64,000 bases of DNA from Paenarthrobacter aurescens (GCF_025421775.1 NZ_JAOEFX010000012.1:62001-126000), one strand, 5' to 3'. Positions 25,256 to 34,803 are shown, counted from the first letter of the stretch. Notes: generated by a model not told the origin, from the letters alone. Made by a program: numbers and translations.

Positions 25256-25278
25256 AAGCGAAGTAAAGCACGCTTTAC
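25236..25278. promoter_or_regulatory. two copies of GTAAAG-N4-CTTTAC operator
   Basis: Two 16-base sites, 25236-25251 and 25263-25278, have identical arms GTAAAG and CTTTAC and different 4-base centres (GAAG and CACG). They straddle the membrane-protein start codon at 25255, with centres 27 bases apart. Autoregulation by the Xre protein encoded in the operon is the simplest reading. Confidence 0.65.
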
Positions 25279-25329
25279 ATGTCGGGGCAATGGCCTGCGC
25301 TCCCTCCCAGCTGGGGCTAGCGTTGAGGG

Positions 25330-25902
25330 ATGACCACCGAGTACAGGTACGACGTCGAGGTTCTGCACCTTTTAGTGTCGCCGGCCCACGCCTACTTTGG
25401 CCGCGCCCGGGAAGGAGCCGCGGATGTCCCTACAACGGATGCGGACCAGGCGGATGTGGTTGCGGGCAAAGGAATTGTTGGCGACAGGTTCTTTGGCAAG
25501 GCCGCGCATATGGATGCGGCTGTGACGTTGTTCGCTGTGGAGGCCCTGGAGTCCATCGCGGCCGAACTCGGGACTGGGCCATTTGATCCTCTTCTGACCC
25601 GGCGGAACGTGGTGCTTCGGGGAGCTGAGCTTGCCCCGCTGCTGGGCCATGAATTCACCCTTGAGTCCGGTGGCGACGTGGTGCATCTCAAGGGCGGTCG
25701 GCCAGCTCATCCCTGCGCCTGGATGGACGAAATGCTGGCTCCAGGTGCCCACAAGGCCATGCGTGGGCGAGGCGGCGTCCGATGCCAGGCCGTTTCCGGC
25801 GGCGTGCTGCATCGCGGACCGGCCGTGTTGATCAGCCCCGTGCCGCTCGACCGGACTAAAGCTGGCGACGCGAACGTGCTACGGCCATCACGGTTGCCGT
25901 AG
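25330..25902 (+). CDS. MOSC-domain-like protein
   Basis: This 190-residue protein contains the MOSC-type segments GIVGDRFFGK, TLFAVEALESI, TRRNVVLRG and a conserved cysteine in AHPCAWMDEM, with GGVRCQAVSGGVLHRG at the end. MOSC domains, related to molybdenum cofactor sulfurases, transfer or bind sulfur or nitrogenous substrates; the cysteine is the usual sulfur carrier. It stands alone between the Xre operon and the ABC exporter. Confidence 0.8.
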   Translation: MTTEYRYDVEVLHLLVSPAHAYFGRAREGAADVPTTDADQADVVAGKGIVGDRFFGKAAHMDAAVTLFAVEALESIAAELGTGPFDPLLTRRNVVLRGAELAPLLGHEFTLESGGDVVHLKGGRPAHPCAWMDEMLAPGAHKAMRGRGGVRCQAVSGGVLHRGPAVLISPVPLDRTKAGDANVLRPSRLP

Positions 25903-26046
25903 GCATGATGCCTTACAGATCAGGTTCGGGACGTTGACGCTCCGTCCCGCTGACCATGCAGAAGACACTGCCGAGCGATGTGATCCTGTCCTGAACCCGC
26001 TTCCAACCGCGGGAACGTATGGCTGGACGAGACGGCTGCGCCAGGC

Positions 26047-28014
26047 TCAGACCTCAGCCACCGGCGCCGCGAACTGCGCCTCGTACAGCCTGGAGTATGC
26101 CCCACCAGCGGCCAGCAGCTCCGAGTGTGTCCCCTGCTCCACGATCTGTCCGGCCTCCATCACCAGGATGAGGTCGGCGTCCCGGATAGTGGAGAGCCTG
26201 TGGGCGATGACAAAGCTGGTCCGGTCCGAGCGCAAGGCGTTCATGGCTTTCTGCACCAACACCTCGGTCCGGGTGTCCACGGAGCTGGTCGCCTCGTCCA
26301 GGATCAGCACCGATGGCCGGGACAGGAACGCCCGGGCAATCGTGAGCAGCTGCTTCTCACCCGCCGAGACATTGCCGCCTTCGTCGTCGAGCAGTGTGTC
26401 GTAGCCTTCCGGAAGCGACTTCACGAACCGGTCCACATAGGTTGCCTGCGCCGCCTCCTGTATTTCAGCTTCGGAAGCAGTTGGCCGCCCGTACGCGATG
26501 TTGTCGCGGATGGTCCCGCCGAACAGCCAGGTGTCCTGGAGGACCATTCCCATCCGCGAGCGCAGCTCCTGCCGCGAGAGCGAGGCAATGTCCACGCCGT
26601 CGAGCGTTATCCGACCGGCGTCCAGCTCGTAGAAGCGCATCATCAGGTTCACCAGTGTGGTCTTACCTGCACCTGTGGGCCCAACGATGGCGATGCTCTG
26701 CCCGGGTTCAGCGACCAAGCTGAGGTCCGTGATCAGCGGCTTGTCCGGCGTGTACCGGAAGGACACGTTCTCGAACACGAGCCGTCCGCGGGAAGGACCA
26801 GCACCAGAAGCCGCGGGCTCAGCCGACTCTTCCTCCTCATCCAGCAAATCAAACACGCGCTCGGCGGACGCAACGCCGGATTGCAACATGTTGGCCATGG
26901 ATCCGAGCTGTGCCAGCGGCATGGTGAATTGCCGCGAGTACTGGATGAACGCTTGGACGTCGCCCAACTGCATGGAGCCGGAGGCCACCTGCAGGCCGCC
27001 CACCACCGCGATTCCCACATAGACCAGGTTGCCGATGAACGTCATGGCCGGCATGATCAGCCCGCTCACAAACTGTGCACCGAAGCTGGCCTGGTACAGC
27101 TCACCGTTCTTCGCCCGGAACTTCTCCTGCACCTCGTTCTGCCGCCCGAACACCTTCACCAGCGCATGTCCCGTGTAGCTTTCCTCGATCTGGCCGTTGA
27201 GCTCACCGGTGTTCTTCCACTGCGCCACGAACAGTTTCTGGGAGCGCTTGGCGATCAGGAGCGTGGTTCCCAAGGTCAGCGGGATTGTCACCAGGGCAAT
27301 CAATGCAAGCAGGGGCGAGAGCAGGAACATCATCACCAGCACGCCCAACACGGTCAGCAAGGAGGAGACAACCTGGCTGATGGATTGCTGCAGGCTTTGG
27401 GAGATGTTGTCCACGTCGTTGGTTACCCGGCTCAGCAGCTCACCTCGCTGTATGGAGTCGAAATAGCGCAGGGGAAGCCGGTGGATTTTCGCTTCGATCC
27501 GCTCGCGCAGGCGGTAGACGGTCCGTTGAACGACGCCGTTGAGCACGTAGGCCTGCATCCAGCCGAACGCTGAGGCCAGGACATACAGGGCCAGCGCCCA
27601 CAGCAGCACGGAGGACAGCGCAGCGAAGTCGATTCCGACGCCTGGCGTCAGTGTCATGGCACTGAGCATGTCGGCCTTGCTGTCCTCACCTGATGCGCGC
27701 AGGCCGGCGATGACGTCTGATTTGGAAGCGCCTGCGGGCAGCTGTTTGGAGACGACGCCGGCGAAGATCAGGTTGGTGCCTTCGCCCAGCAGCCTTGGCC
27801 CGATCACGGACAGGGCGACACTGACCACAGCGAAGACCAGCACAAAAATCAGCCAGAATCGCTCCGGCTGCAAGGTTCCCAGGAGCCTCCGGGCCGAAGG
27901 GCCGAAGTTCGACGCCTTCTCGGCGGGGATGTTCATCCCGGCGAACGGCCCACCGCGGCCAGGTCCCATCGCTGGCCGCTGAGGACCACGGGGACCAGCT
28001 GATACCGCACTCAT
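26047..28014 (-). CDS. ABC exporter half-transporter (catalytic subunit)
   Basis: This 655-residue protein has a type IV exporter membrane domain (about six helices, residues 60-390) and a nucleotide-binding domain (Walker A GPTGAGKTT, signature VSAGEKQ, Walker B LILDEATS, H-loop AHRLST). The catalytic glutamate is present. The start overlaps the upstream half-transporter stop by four bases, so the two form a heterodimer of the TmrAB/LmrCD type. N-terminal 60 residues are Gly/Pro-rich and poorly conserved. Substrate unknown, probably drugs or lipids. Confidence 0.93.
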   Translation of the reverse strand: MSAVSAGPRGPQRPAMGPGRGGPFAGMNIPAEKASNFGPSARRLLGTLQPERFWLIFVLVFAVVSVALSVIGPRLLGEGTNLIFAGVVSKQLPAGASKSDVIAGLRASGEDSKADMLSAMTLTPGVGIDFAALSSVLLWALALYVLASAFGWMQAYVLNGVVQRTVYRLRERIEAKIHRLPLRYFDSIQRGELLSRVTNDVDNISQSLQQSISQVVSSLLTVLGVLVMMFLLSPLLALIALVTIPLTLGTTLLIAKRSQKLFVAQWKNTGELNGQIEESYTGHALVKVFGRQNEVQEKFRAKNGELYQASFGAQFVSGLIMPAMTFIGNLVYVGIAVVGGLQVASGSMQLGDVQAFIQYSRQFTMPLAQLGSMANMLQSGVASAERVFDLLDEEEESAEPAASGAGPSRGRLVFENVSFRYTPDKPLITDLSLVAEPGQSIAIVGPTGAGKTTLVNLMMRFYELDAGRITLDGVDIASLSRQELRSRMGMVLQDTWLFGGTIRDNIAYGRPTASEAEIQEAAQATYVDRFVKSLPEGYDTLLDDEGGNVSAGEKQLLTIARAFLSRPSVLILDEATSSVDTRTEVLVQKAMNALRSDRTSFVIAHRLSTIRDADLILVMEAGQIVEQGTHSELLAAGGAYSRLYEAQFAAPVAEV

Positions 28015-29744
28015 GCCGCCTCCTCCGCCGCGAGTTGTGAAGACACGATCTCCCTGTAGGTTTCGGAAGTCTCCAACAACTCGTCGTGCGTTCCCTGCCC
28101 CACGATCCTGCCGTCGTCGAGCACTAAGATCTGGTCCGCATCCGCGATGCTGGACACGCGCTGCGCAATGATGACCAGTGTGGCCCCGTTGGTGTGGCGT
28201 TTCAGGGCCTGCCGGAGCCTGGCGTCGGTGGCGGTGTCGAGGGAGGAGAAGGAGTCGTCGAAGATGTAGAGCCCGGGCTGTTTCACCAGCGCCCGCGCAA
28301 TGGCGAGCCTCTGCCGCTGCCCGCCGGAAACGTTGGTGCCACCCTGCGAGATCGCGGCATCCAGACCGCCCTCCATTTCCCGCACGAAGTCGTCTGCCTG
28401 TGCCACACGCAGGGCTTGCCACAATTCGTCCTCGGTGGCGTCGGGCTTGCCGTACTGGAGGTTGCTGCGGACCGTGCCAGAGAACAGGTACGGCCGCTGT
28501 GGCACCAGGCCGATGTGCCCCCACAGCAAATCCGGGTGCAGGTCACGGACGTCCACGCCGTCCATCCGCACGGATCCGCTGGTGGCGTCGAACAGCCGTG
28601 GCATGAGGTTGACCAGCGTGGTTTTTCCAGCGCCGGTGCTGCCGATGATCGCGGTGGTTTGCCCGGCGCGCGCTGTGAACGTGACGCCGCCCAGTACCGG
28701 CTGCTCGGCCCCAGGGTAGGCGAATCCGACGTCGCGCATTTCCAGTTCGCCGCGGCGGATGCCGCCCGTGACAGGGTTCGACGGCGGCTGGACGCTTGAG
28801 TCTGTTTCCAGCACCTCGCCGATGCGGTCGGCAGAAACGGATGCGCGCGGGATCATCACGGCCATGAACGTTGCCATCATGACGGACATGAGAATCTGCA
28901 TCAGGTAGCTAAGGAAGGCAATCAGCGTGCCCACCTGCATGGAGCCGTCCTCGATCCTGAAGGATCCGAACCAGATGACCGCCACGCTGGAAACGTTCAT
29001 CACCAACATGACCACAGGGAACATGAGCGCCATCAAACGGCCGGCCCGCAGCGCAACGTCAGTGACGTCGTCGTTCGCTTTACCGAACCTGGCGGCCTCC
29101 ATGTCCTCGCGGACGAAGGCCCGCACCACGCGAATACCGGTGAGCTGCTCGCGGAGGACACGGTTCACGGCGTCGATCCGGACCTGCATCTTGCGGAACA
29201 GCGGCACCATCCGGGTCACAATCAACCCAACAGCCACCAGCAGAACCGGAACGCACACCGCGATCAGCCAGGACAATTGGGCGTCCTGCCGTACGGCCAT
29301 GATCACGCCGCCGATGCTCAGCATGGGTGCAGCGACCATCAGCGTGCAGGACATGAGGACCAGCTGCTGCACCTGCTGGACATCGTTGGTGGACCGGGTG
29401 ATCAGCGATGGCGCTCCAAACCTGGTGACCTCCTGCTCCGAGAACTCGCCCACCCGGCTGAAGATCGCGTCACGGAGGTCGCGGCCCATCCCCATCGAGG
29501 CCTTCGCGCCGAAGTACACCGCAACCACGGCACACGCGATCTGCAGCAAGGTAATGAGCAGCATCAGCCCGCCCATGCGCAGGATGTAGTCGGTGTCCCC
29601 GGTGGCGACACCGTTGTCAATAATGTCGGCGTTCAGCGTCGGCAGGTACAGCGACGCGATGGACTGCGCCAGCTGGAAAACGACGACGGCGATCAGCAGC
29701 CGCTGATGCGGCCGCAGGAACCGGACAAGTACCTTCCACAGCAT
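28011..29744 (-). CDS. ABC exporter half-transporter (degenerate-site subunit)
   Basis: This 577-residue protein has six membrane helices, then an ATPase with Walker A GSTGAGKTT and a perfect LSGGQ-type signature (NVSGGQRQR). Its Walker B ends Asp-Asp (YIFDDSFSS), so the catalytic glutamate is replaced by aspartate. This is the classic non-equivalent ATPase site of heterodimeric exporters, and the partner at 26047 supplies the complete glutamate. The ATG at 29744 has GGAG seven bases upstream. Both genes form a two-gene operon. Confidence 0.93.
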   Translation of the reverse strand: MLWKVLVRFLRPHQRLLIAVVVFQLAQSIASLYLPTLNADIIDNGVATGDTDYILRMGGLMLLITLLQIACAVVAVYFGAKASMGMGRDLRDAIFSRVGEFSEQEVTRFGAPSLITRSTNDVQQVQQLVLMSCTLMVAAPMLSIGGVIMAVRQDAQLSWLIAVCVPVLLVAVGLIVTRMVPLFRKMQVRIDAVNRVLREQLTGIRVVRAFVREDMEAARFGKANDDVTDVALRAGRLMALMFPVVMLVMNVSSVAVIWFGSFRIEDGSMQVGTLIAFLSYLMQILMSVMMATFMAVMIPRASVSADRIGEVLETDSSVQPPSNPVTGGIRRGELEMRDVGFAYPGAEQPVLGGVTFTARAGQTTAIIGSTGAGKTTLVNLMPRLFDATSGSVRMDGVDVRDLHPDLLWGHIGLVPQRPYLFSGTVRSNLQYGKPDATEDELWQALRVAQADDFVREMEGGLDAAISQGGTNVSGGQRQRLAIARALVKQPGLYIFDDSFSSLDTATDARLRQALKRHTNGATLVIIAQRVSSIADADQILVLDDGRIVGQGTHDELLETSETYREIVSSQLAAEEAA

Positions 29745-29863
29745 GCGGACTCCGAACCAAGGGTTGTGAACCGAAGGCCAGTTTACGTCTGGTTGCTGCG
29801 GGCAACTAGAGGATTGCCGGTAAAGTTGCCGCTGGACTTGAACCATGCGCCGACGTAATCCCC

Positions 29864-30541
29864 CTAGTCGGTGGCGAACTGCAGCTTCGCCGCGGCTTGG
29901 AGTTTCCCCGCGAACAGGAGTGCGGCGTCGCTGAGTTCATTCTCGGCAGTACGGCGTGTGCCATCGACGTCCGCATTGAGGACGGTGGGTGCGAAGCGGA
30001 CGTGGGTGGCATCTTCAATGCCTACAAAGTTCAACCAGTCGGCAACGTAGGTGCTGCCGAAGTCGGAGCCGAAGGCCGGCGAAGCGCCGGGAGAATAGAC
30101 CCCGCTGGTATGGATGACCAGCGCTTGCTTGCCCTCCATGAGTCCGGTGTAGCCCGTTTCGGCGTCGAACCCGAAGCTCCAGCCCGGCTGGGTGACGATG
30201 TCGATCCATTGCTTCAGGGCATAAGGAACACCGGAGTTCCACAGGGGAATGTTGAAGACGTAGGCGTCTGCGGCTGCAAACTGGTTGAAGACTGCGCGGG
30301 CTGATTCCCACGCCGCAATCTGGTCCGGAGTCTGGTCCTGTCCGGTGAAGACAGCCATCTTGGCGGCCGCAGCTGTCCGTCCGAAAGCCGGCAACGCGCC
30401 GTCGTCGAACAGGTTCAGGGTTTCCAGTTCGAACGTCTCCGAAGCCGCAGTCTGAACCGAGTCAATGAAGTGCCGGGCCAACCGCAGCGAATCGCTGCTG
30501 GCGTAGCGGGGTGAGGCGTTGATGTGGAGGATGGAGGGCAT
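29864..30541 (-). CDS. FMN-dependent NADH-azoreductase / quinone reductase
   Basis: This 225-residue flavodoxin-fold protein has the N-terminal ILHINASPRYASSDSLRLA, the FMN-binding FNIPLWNSGVPYALKQWID and HTSGVYSPG regions of the AzoR/MdaB family. It reduces quinones, azo compounds or other electrophiles with NAD(P)H. AAAGGAAG precedes the ATG at 30541. It is divergent from an HxlR-family regulator 125 bases away, the common pattern for electrophile- or quinone-induced reductases. Confidence 0.92.
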   Translation of the reverse strand: MPSILHINASPRYASSDSLRLARHFIDSVQTAASETFELETLNLFDDGALPAFGRTAAAAKMAVFTGQDQTPDQIAAWESARAVFNQFAAADAYVFNIPLWNSGVPYALKQWIDIVTQPGWSFGFDAETGYTGLMEGKQALVIHTSGVYSPGASPAFGSDFGSTYVADWLNFVGIEDATHVRFAPTVLNADVDGTRRTAENELSDAALLFAGKLQAAAKLQFATD

Positions 30542-30665
30542 TTTCTTCCTTTCATGCGGGGGGACGCTGTGACCCCTCATCGATCCTCACCCGGGTACTT
30601 CACACAGCGTAAGAACGCACTTTGTTGTGCCCAGGGCACCTCCACGTTCCTGCAATGATGAGGTC

Positions 30666-31082
30666 ATGACACTTACGGCTGAACAGAACCGTCGGAAAGC
30701 GCAGGATCACTACAACGCTTCCTTGGAACTCTGCCCGGCACGCCAATTGTTGGAGGCCATCAGCAGCAAATGGGTGACGCTTGTACTGCTCGCCTTGGAG
30801 GATGGACCGCAACGCCACAGTGAGCTGCGGCGACTCATCCCGGGGGCAAGCCAGAAAATGCTCACGTCCACGCTCCGCTCCTTGGAACGGGACGGTCTGA
30901 TCGACAGGGAGGTCACCGCGTCGGTTCCGGTCCGGACGGACTATGAACTCACGCGCCGGGGCCGGTCGCTCCTCCCGATCATCTTCGACATGAAGGAATG
31001 GGCGGAGGACAACATGGACGCTGTGGCTACGTCCCGTCAACACCACGACAGGGCCAGTGCCGGCGTCGCAGCAGGACAGTAG
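30666..31082 (+). CDS. HxlR-family transcriptional regulator
   Basis: This 138-residue winged-helix regulator has CPARQLLEAISSKWVTLVLLAL near the N-terminus, including the single cysteine typical of the redox/electrophile-sensing HxlR/QorR/HypR group, and then SQKMLTSTLRSLERDGLIDREV. It is divergent from the azoreductase and probably controls it. The ATG at 30666 is preferred; the further upstream frame has no ribosome site. Confidence 0.92.
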   Translation: MTLTAEQNRRKAQDHYNASLELCPARQLLEAISSKWVTLVLLALEDGPQRHSELRRLIPGASQKMLTSTLRSLERDGLIDREVTASVPVRTDYELTRRGRSLLPIIFDMKEWAEDNMDAVATSRQHHDRASAGVAAGQ

Positions 31083-31125
31083 GCTGGAAACGTTCGTGTT
31101 GAACCGCATCGAAGGGACTTGAGTT

Positions 31126-31962
31126 TTGGCTTACATCACCGTCGGAAACGAAAACAGCACTGAGATCGAGCTCTACTACGAGGATCACGGAACAGGCCAG
31201 GCGGTTGTCCTGATCCACGGCTACCCGTTGGATGGTTCATCCTGGGAGAAGCAGACCGCTGCGTTGTTGGATGCCGGCTACCGCGTCATTACGTACGATC
31301 GCCGCGGTTTCGGGAAATCCAGCCAGCCCACTGCGGGCTATGACTACGACACCTTTGCCGCAGACCTCAAGACCGTCCTGGACACCTTGGACCTGAACGA
31401 CGCCGTCCTGGTGGGCTTCTCCATGGGCACCGGCGAAGTTGCGCGCTACATCAGCACCTACGGCTCGGCCCGCGTTGCCAAGGCAGTCTTCCTCGGATCG
31501 CTGGAACCTTTCCTCTTGAAGACCGATGACAACCCCGACGGCGTGCCGCAGGACGTGTTCGACGGGCTTGCCGCCGCAGTCACAGCAGACCGCTACGCCT
31601 TCTTCACCGAATTCTTCAAGAACTTCTACAACAGCGACACCTTCCTGGGCACCGAACGCCTCAGCCAGGAAGCAGTGGACGCCAGCTGGAACCTCGCCAG
31701 CAAGTCCGGCGCTTTCGCGTCGGTGGCCGCCCAACCCACGTGGCTCACGGACTTCCGGGCCGACATCCCCAAGATCGATGTGCCGGCCTTGATCGTCCAC
31801 GGCACGGCTGACAACATCCTGCCCATCGATGCCACCGGCCGACGCTTCAAGGACGCCTTGCCCAGCGCCGAGTACCAGGAAATCGAGGGCGCCCCGCACG
31901 GCCTGCTGTGGACGCACGCCGCGGAGATCAACGACGCATTGCTGGGCTTCCTCAAAAAGTAG
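31126..31962 (+). CDS. alpha/beta hydrolase, non-heme chloroperoxidase/esterase type
   Basis: This 278-residue protein has the oxyanion region HGYPLDGSSW, the YDRRGFGKSSQP loop, nucleophile GFSMGTGE, acid in VHGTADNILP and base in GAPHGLLWTH. It matches cofactor-free haloperoxidase-like esterases. The start is TTG at 31126 with GAAGGGA nine bases upstream. It stands 43 bases behind the HxlR gene on the same strand, so they may be co-transcribed, and it ends at a convergent terminator. Confidence 0.9.
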   Translation: MAYITVGNENSTEIELYYEDHGTGQAVVLIHGYPLDGSSWEKQTAALLDAGYRVITYDRRGFGKSSQPTAGYDYDTFAADLKTVLDTLDLNDAVLVGFSMGTGEVARYISTYGSARVAKAVFLGSLEPFLLKTDDNPDGVPQDVFDGLAAAVTADRYAFFTEFFKNFYNSDTFLGTERLSQEAVDASWNLASKSGAFASVAAQPTWLTDFRADIPKIDVPALIVHGTADNILPIDATGRRFKDALPSAEYQEIEGAPHGLLWTHAAEINDALLGFLKK

Positions 31963-31976
31963 GCGCACCACAGTGC

Positions 31977-32014
31977 AAGGTTCCGACGCCCTGTTGCACC
32001 GGCGTCGGAACCTT
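31977..32014. terminator. convergent rho-independent terminator
   Basis: A 14-bp perfect stem (31977-31990 with 32001-32014) has a 10-base loop, with T-rich sequence on the plus side (TCATTTCTT). It lies between the hydrolase and the CYTH-CHAD gene. Confidence 0.8.
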
Positions 32015-33538
32015 TCATTTCTTGAGCCGCAGTTTCCTCGCTTTCGTACCGTTTTGCAGGTACTCCTGCTCCGAGGCGTCGGCCGCACTGCGTTCCATTG
32101 CGTGCAGGACACCGTAGGTGAAAGCGCTGTTGCCTGCGTCCGTCGCCGAGCCAAGCTTCAGCAGTTCAGCGCGCGCCATCACACTGTCTTGATGCTCGCC
32201 CAGGATCGACTGAACCTTATGGGCCGCGTCCCCCAGTTTCGCGGCGCGCTTGCCATGGATGCCCTCCGCGGCCGCGGCAGCAAACCGGAGCTTCTTGGCG
32301 GACTTCCGGACTTCGTGAAAGGCCGTATCGCGCTGGGGCCCGACGGCGGCACCCACCGCGGCGTCATGACGTTTGCCCAAGCGTTTGGCAGCTTTGTTGA
32401 CGAGCTTCGCGGTGGTCTTCCTGGCCCCTGATGTTCCCGTCGGCGTTAGGGGCGGGGTGCCGATGAAGGCCTCCAACTCATCCAGCAGCCGGAAGTAGCG
32501 GGGGCTGTTCAGTCGGTTCTTGATGGCCGACATCGCAGCATCCGTTCTGACTGCCATGCGCTGATCGAGCTGGTCGTGGAGCGGACCAAGGACCAGCTTT
32601 CCCGGCAGTTCATCAAGATCGTTTCGGAGGCGATGATGCAGGACTTCAGTATCCCGGTACCGGCCCAGGGTCTTGGCCAGGGATTTCAGCTCGCTCTCAA
32701 GGTCCCGGACGGCTACTGGCTTGAAGAGCTTCCGGTATGAGTGCAGCACGGATCGGATACGGCGAATCAACGATCGCATTTGATGAACTGAATCGTCCCG
32801 GCCCAACCTAACGTGAGCGTCCTGAAGCAGCAAATCCGCCACCTGGGTGTTCAAGTAATTGAGCACGGGGACCGCGGCTGAACCCTTTTCGCTGGCCTCT
32901 TCGCTGCCCTGTCCCTTGAGTGCAGGCATCGACTCACCCAAGGCGGTAGCCAGTTTGGACGTTCGTTCGCTGGGCGTCGCTCCTGCTTTTGAGAGCTGTC
33001 CGGCCACACTGTCCAGCAGGGCATCATCGTCGCCGTTCTGCGCAGACAGCTCCACCTCCCACTCCCTCCACTGGAGTTCCTTGGGTTCATCGACGGCAAC
33101 GTGGGCGCGAACGTGGTCATCCACGAAGTCGGCCACGCGTTCGCCACTGCTGCTGTACAGGGCGTAGCTGGTGCGTTCTGTCCTGAGCGTGGCAATTGCA
33201 GCCACTGCGTGCCCGCGGGTATAGGCGAGCACACGGTCCATGAGTTCCACCGGAACGGTGTCCGCGCTGCCCAGCGGCGCCTGTATTTCGGTCCGCTTGC
33301 CAGGGCTGAGGGGCAGTTTGAGGTGCCAGCCGGCGTCGGGGCCTCCGGTGCGGCGGCGCAGAGTGATTCCGCGGGCGGCCAGCGCCAGTTGGCGTGTATC
33401 GAAGTAGATGGCCTCAAGGCTATGGCTTGCCGGTTCGCCTACGCGGCCAATTCCGTCGATGCTGTGGAGCGTGGGGATCGGAGTGGACGCTTCGACGTCG
33501 AATTTCCGCTCAGCTTCCACGTTGCTGGACGTTGCCAT
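32015..33538 (-). CDS. CYTH and CHAD domain protein
   Basis: This 507-residue protein has an N-terminal CYTH triphosphate tunnel domain (VEAERKFDVE with the ExExK-type start, TLRRRTGGPDAGWHLKLP, WREWEVELS). A C-terminal CHAD helical domain follows (about 225-500; VHQMRSLIRRIRSVLHSY and HEVRKSAKKLRFAAAAAEG with conserved histidines). CHAD domains bind polyphosphate, and CYTH domains hydrolyse triphosphates, so this is likely a polyphosphate-linked phosphatase. It is monocistronic or followed by a terminator at its 3' end. Confidence 0.93.
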   Translation of the reverse strand: MATSSNVEAERKFDVEASTPIPTLHSIDGIGRVGEPASHSLEAIYFDTRQLALAARGITLRRRTGGPDAGWHLKLPLSPGKRTEIQAPLGSADTVPVELMDRVLAYTRGHAVAAIATLRTERTSYALYSSSGERVADFVDDHVRAHVAVDEPKELQWREWEVELSAQNGDDDALLDSVAGQLSKAGATPSERTSKLATALGESMPALKGQGSEEASEKGSAAVPVLNYLNTQVADLLLQDAHVRLGRDDSVHQMRSLIRRIRSVLHSYRKLFKPVAVRDLESELKSLAKTLGRYRDTEVLHHRLRNDLDELPGKLVLGPLHDQLDQRMAVRTDAAMSAIKNRLNSPRYFRLLDELEAFIGTPPLTPTGTSGARKTTAKLVNKAAKRLGKRHDAAVGAAVGPQRDTAFHEVRKSAKKLRFAAAAAEGIHGKRAAKLGDAAHKVQSILGEHQDSVMARAELLKLGSATDAGNSAFTYGVLHAMERSAADASEQEYLQNGTKARKLRLKK

Positions 33539-33569
33539 GGCTGTCAGGACTCCTCTGTCGGGTATGCCA

Positions 33570-33601
33570 CGAGGGCCGGCCCTGGTGATGGCCGACCCTC
33601 G
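33570..33601. terminator. GC-rich hairpin between the SRPBCC and CYTH-CHAD genes
   Basis: A 12-bp stem with one G-U pair (33570-33581 with 33590-33601) lies downstream of the SRPBCC stop. No T run follows on the minus strand, so termination is plausible but not certain. Confidence 0.4.
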
Positions 33602-33654
33602 TTCGAGCTATTTAATGGTGCTGCATCCAGTGTGAATCAGACCGGGTCCTGGCG

Positions 33655-34158
33655 CTAGATGCCGATGGACCGGGGCCGGGTGGACTCGCCCGTGTCATCA
33701 ACATCGCCGCCGGACACAGTGCCTCGCCACGCACCCGTCGCATGCCCCTGGGCTTCCATGAACTTCTTGAACTTGTCCAGGTCTGCACCAACCCGCATGC
33801 TGTCCACGCCCAGAGCTGAACCCGCCTTTTCCGTAAGGCTCTCAGGTTCCCAGACGATCTCGACGTTGATCCGGGTCCTGATTGGATCGAGGGATTCGAA
33901 GCTTACGGTGCCCCCATTGCGGGGACCATCCACGCTGGCCCAGCTGACCAGGGTGTCAGGGACCTGCTCCACGATCTGGGCGTTGTATTCGCGCTTCACA
34001 CCGCCCACGTTGGTGGAGAAGTGAAGTGCCGTTTCATCGATCTGCTCCACCGCTTCCACGCCGTTCATAAATTCGGGGAAAGTCTCGAACTGCGTCCACT
34101 GGTTGTAGGCGACAGATACGGGGACATCTACTTCGATTGATTTATTGACCGTTGCCAT
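33655..34158 (-). CDS. SRPBCC (polyketide cyclase-like) protein
   Basis: This 167-residue protein begins with VNKSIEVDVPVSVAYNQWTQFETFPEFM, the same family as the product of 14009-14704. It has the same second half (WEPESLTEKAGSALGVDSMRV) and a short polar tail. This subtype is often found among stress-response genes in actinobacteria. A stretch with three GCGCGCCAG words precedes it. Ligand unknown. Confidence 0.88.
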   Translation of the reverse strand: MATVNKSIEVDVPVSVAYNQWTQFETFPEFMNGVEAVEQIDETALHFSTNVGGVKREYNAQIVEQVPDTLVSWASVDGPRNGGTVSFESLDPIRTRINVEIVWEPESLTEKAGSALGVDSMRVGADLDKFKKFMEAQGHATGAWRGTVSGGDVDDTGESTRPRSIGI

Positions 34159-34271
34159 GGATTCTGCTCCTTCGATCGTGTCTCGGGTGCTTACGCGTTG
34201 GTGGGGAGGCGCGCCAGCCAGCTGGCTGCTTAACCAGTGGCGCGCCAGTCAAAGCGCGCCAGCCAAAGCTC

Positions 34272-34649
34272 TTAGCCGGCGTCGAAACTTTCTTCGTCAT
34301 CGTCGTTGGGAGACTCTTCCTGGGGAAGGTCGTTGCCGCTTCCGTCCGGCAAGTCAGTATCGCTGCCTTCCGGCTGCAAGGACTGCTCCGCGTGTGCCTG
34401 CTCTTCCGTCCCACCGAACCGGCCCGCACCCGGCTCTCCTGCGCTGTCCGAATTCTCCGGATCCAGATGGCTGAGGTTCGGTGCGCCGGTGGCATAAGTT
34501 TCGCCGTCGGGGCTGTCTTGGCTCAATCCAGCCTCGGAGAGGTCTTCTTCCACGCGGGGCTGCGCCTGGCCTCCCCCGGCTTCCTGCTCTGCGGTGGGAG
34601 TGCCGTAGCCTCCCACTTCCTCTTCCGGTGTGGCATTCTGCTTGTCCAT
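34272..34649 (-). CDS. acidic, disordered hypothetical protein
   Basis: This 125-residue protein begins MDKQNATPEEEVGGYG. It is very rich in Glu, Gly, Asp and Ser (TDLPDGSGND, EESPNDDDEESF at the end), with no predicted fold, membrane segment or cysteine. AGGACAGG lies before the ATG at 34649. Similar low-complexity acidic proteins neighbour SRPBCC and small membrane proteins in Arthrobacter-type genomes. Function not recognised. Confidence 0.65.
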   Translation of the reverse strand: MDKQNATPEEEVGGYGTPTAEQEAGGGQAQPRVEEDLSEAGLSQDSPDGETYATGAPNLSHLDPENSDSAGEPGAGRFGGTEEQAHAEQSLQPEGSDTDLPDGSGNDLPQEESPNDDDEESFDAG

Positions 34650-34803
34650 GTGACCTGTCCTTTCCGATGCGGTGAACGTGTTTATGGAGTTCTTCGAACC
34701 TATAAGTGCAGCTGGGGGCGTGTCCATGCCCGGACGAAATCAATCAGTAATCTTAGCAATTTGCGAAGATAAGCGTTACTGTTCGGCGTGGATCTCCCGA
34801 AAA

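Noticed and set aside
26125..27573. Plus-strand frame of 482 codons opposite the ABC exporter
   Set aside because: His/Arg/Gln-rich antisense shadow; the opposite strand shows all ABC motifs.
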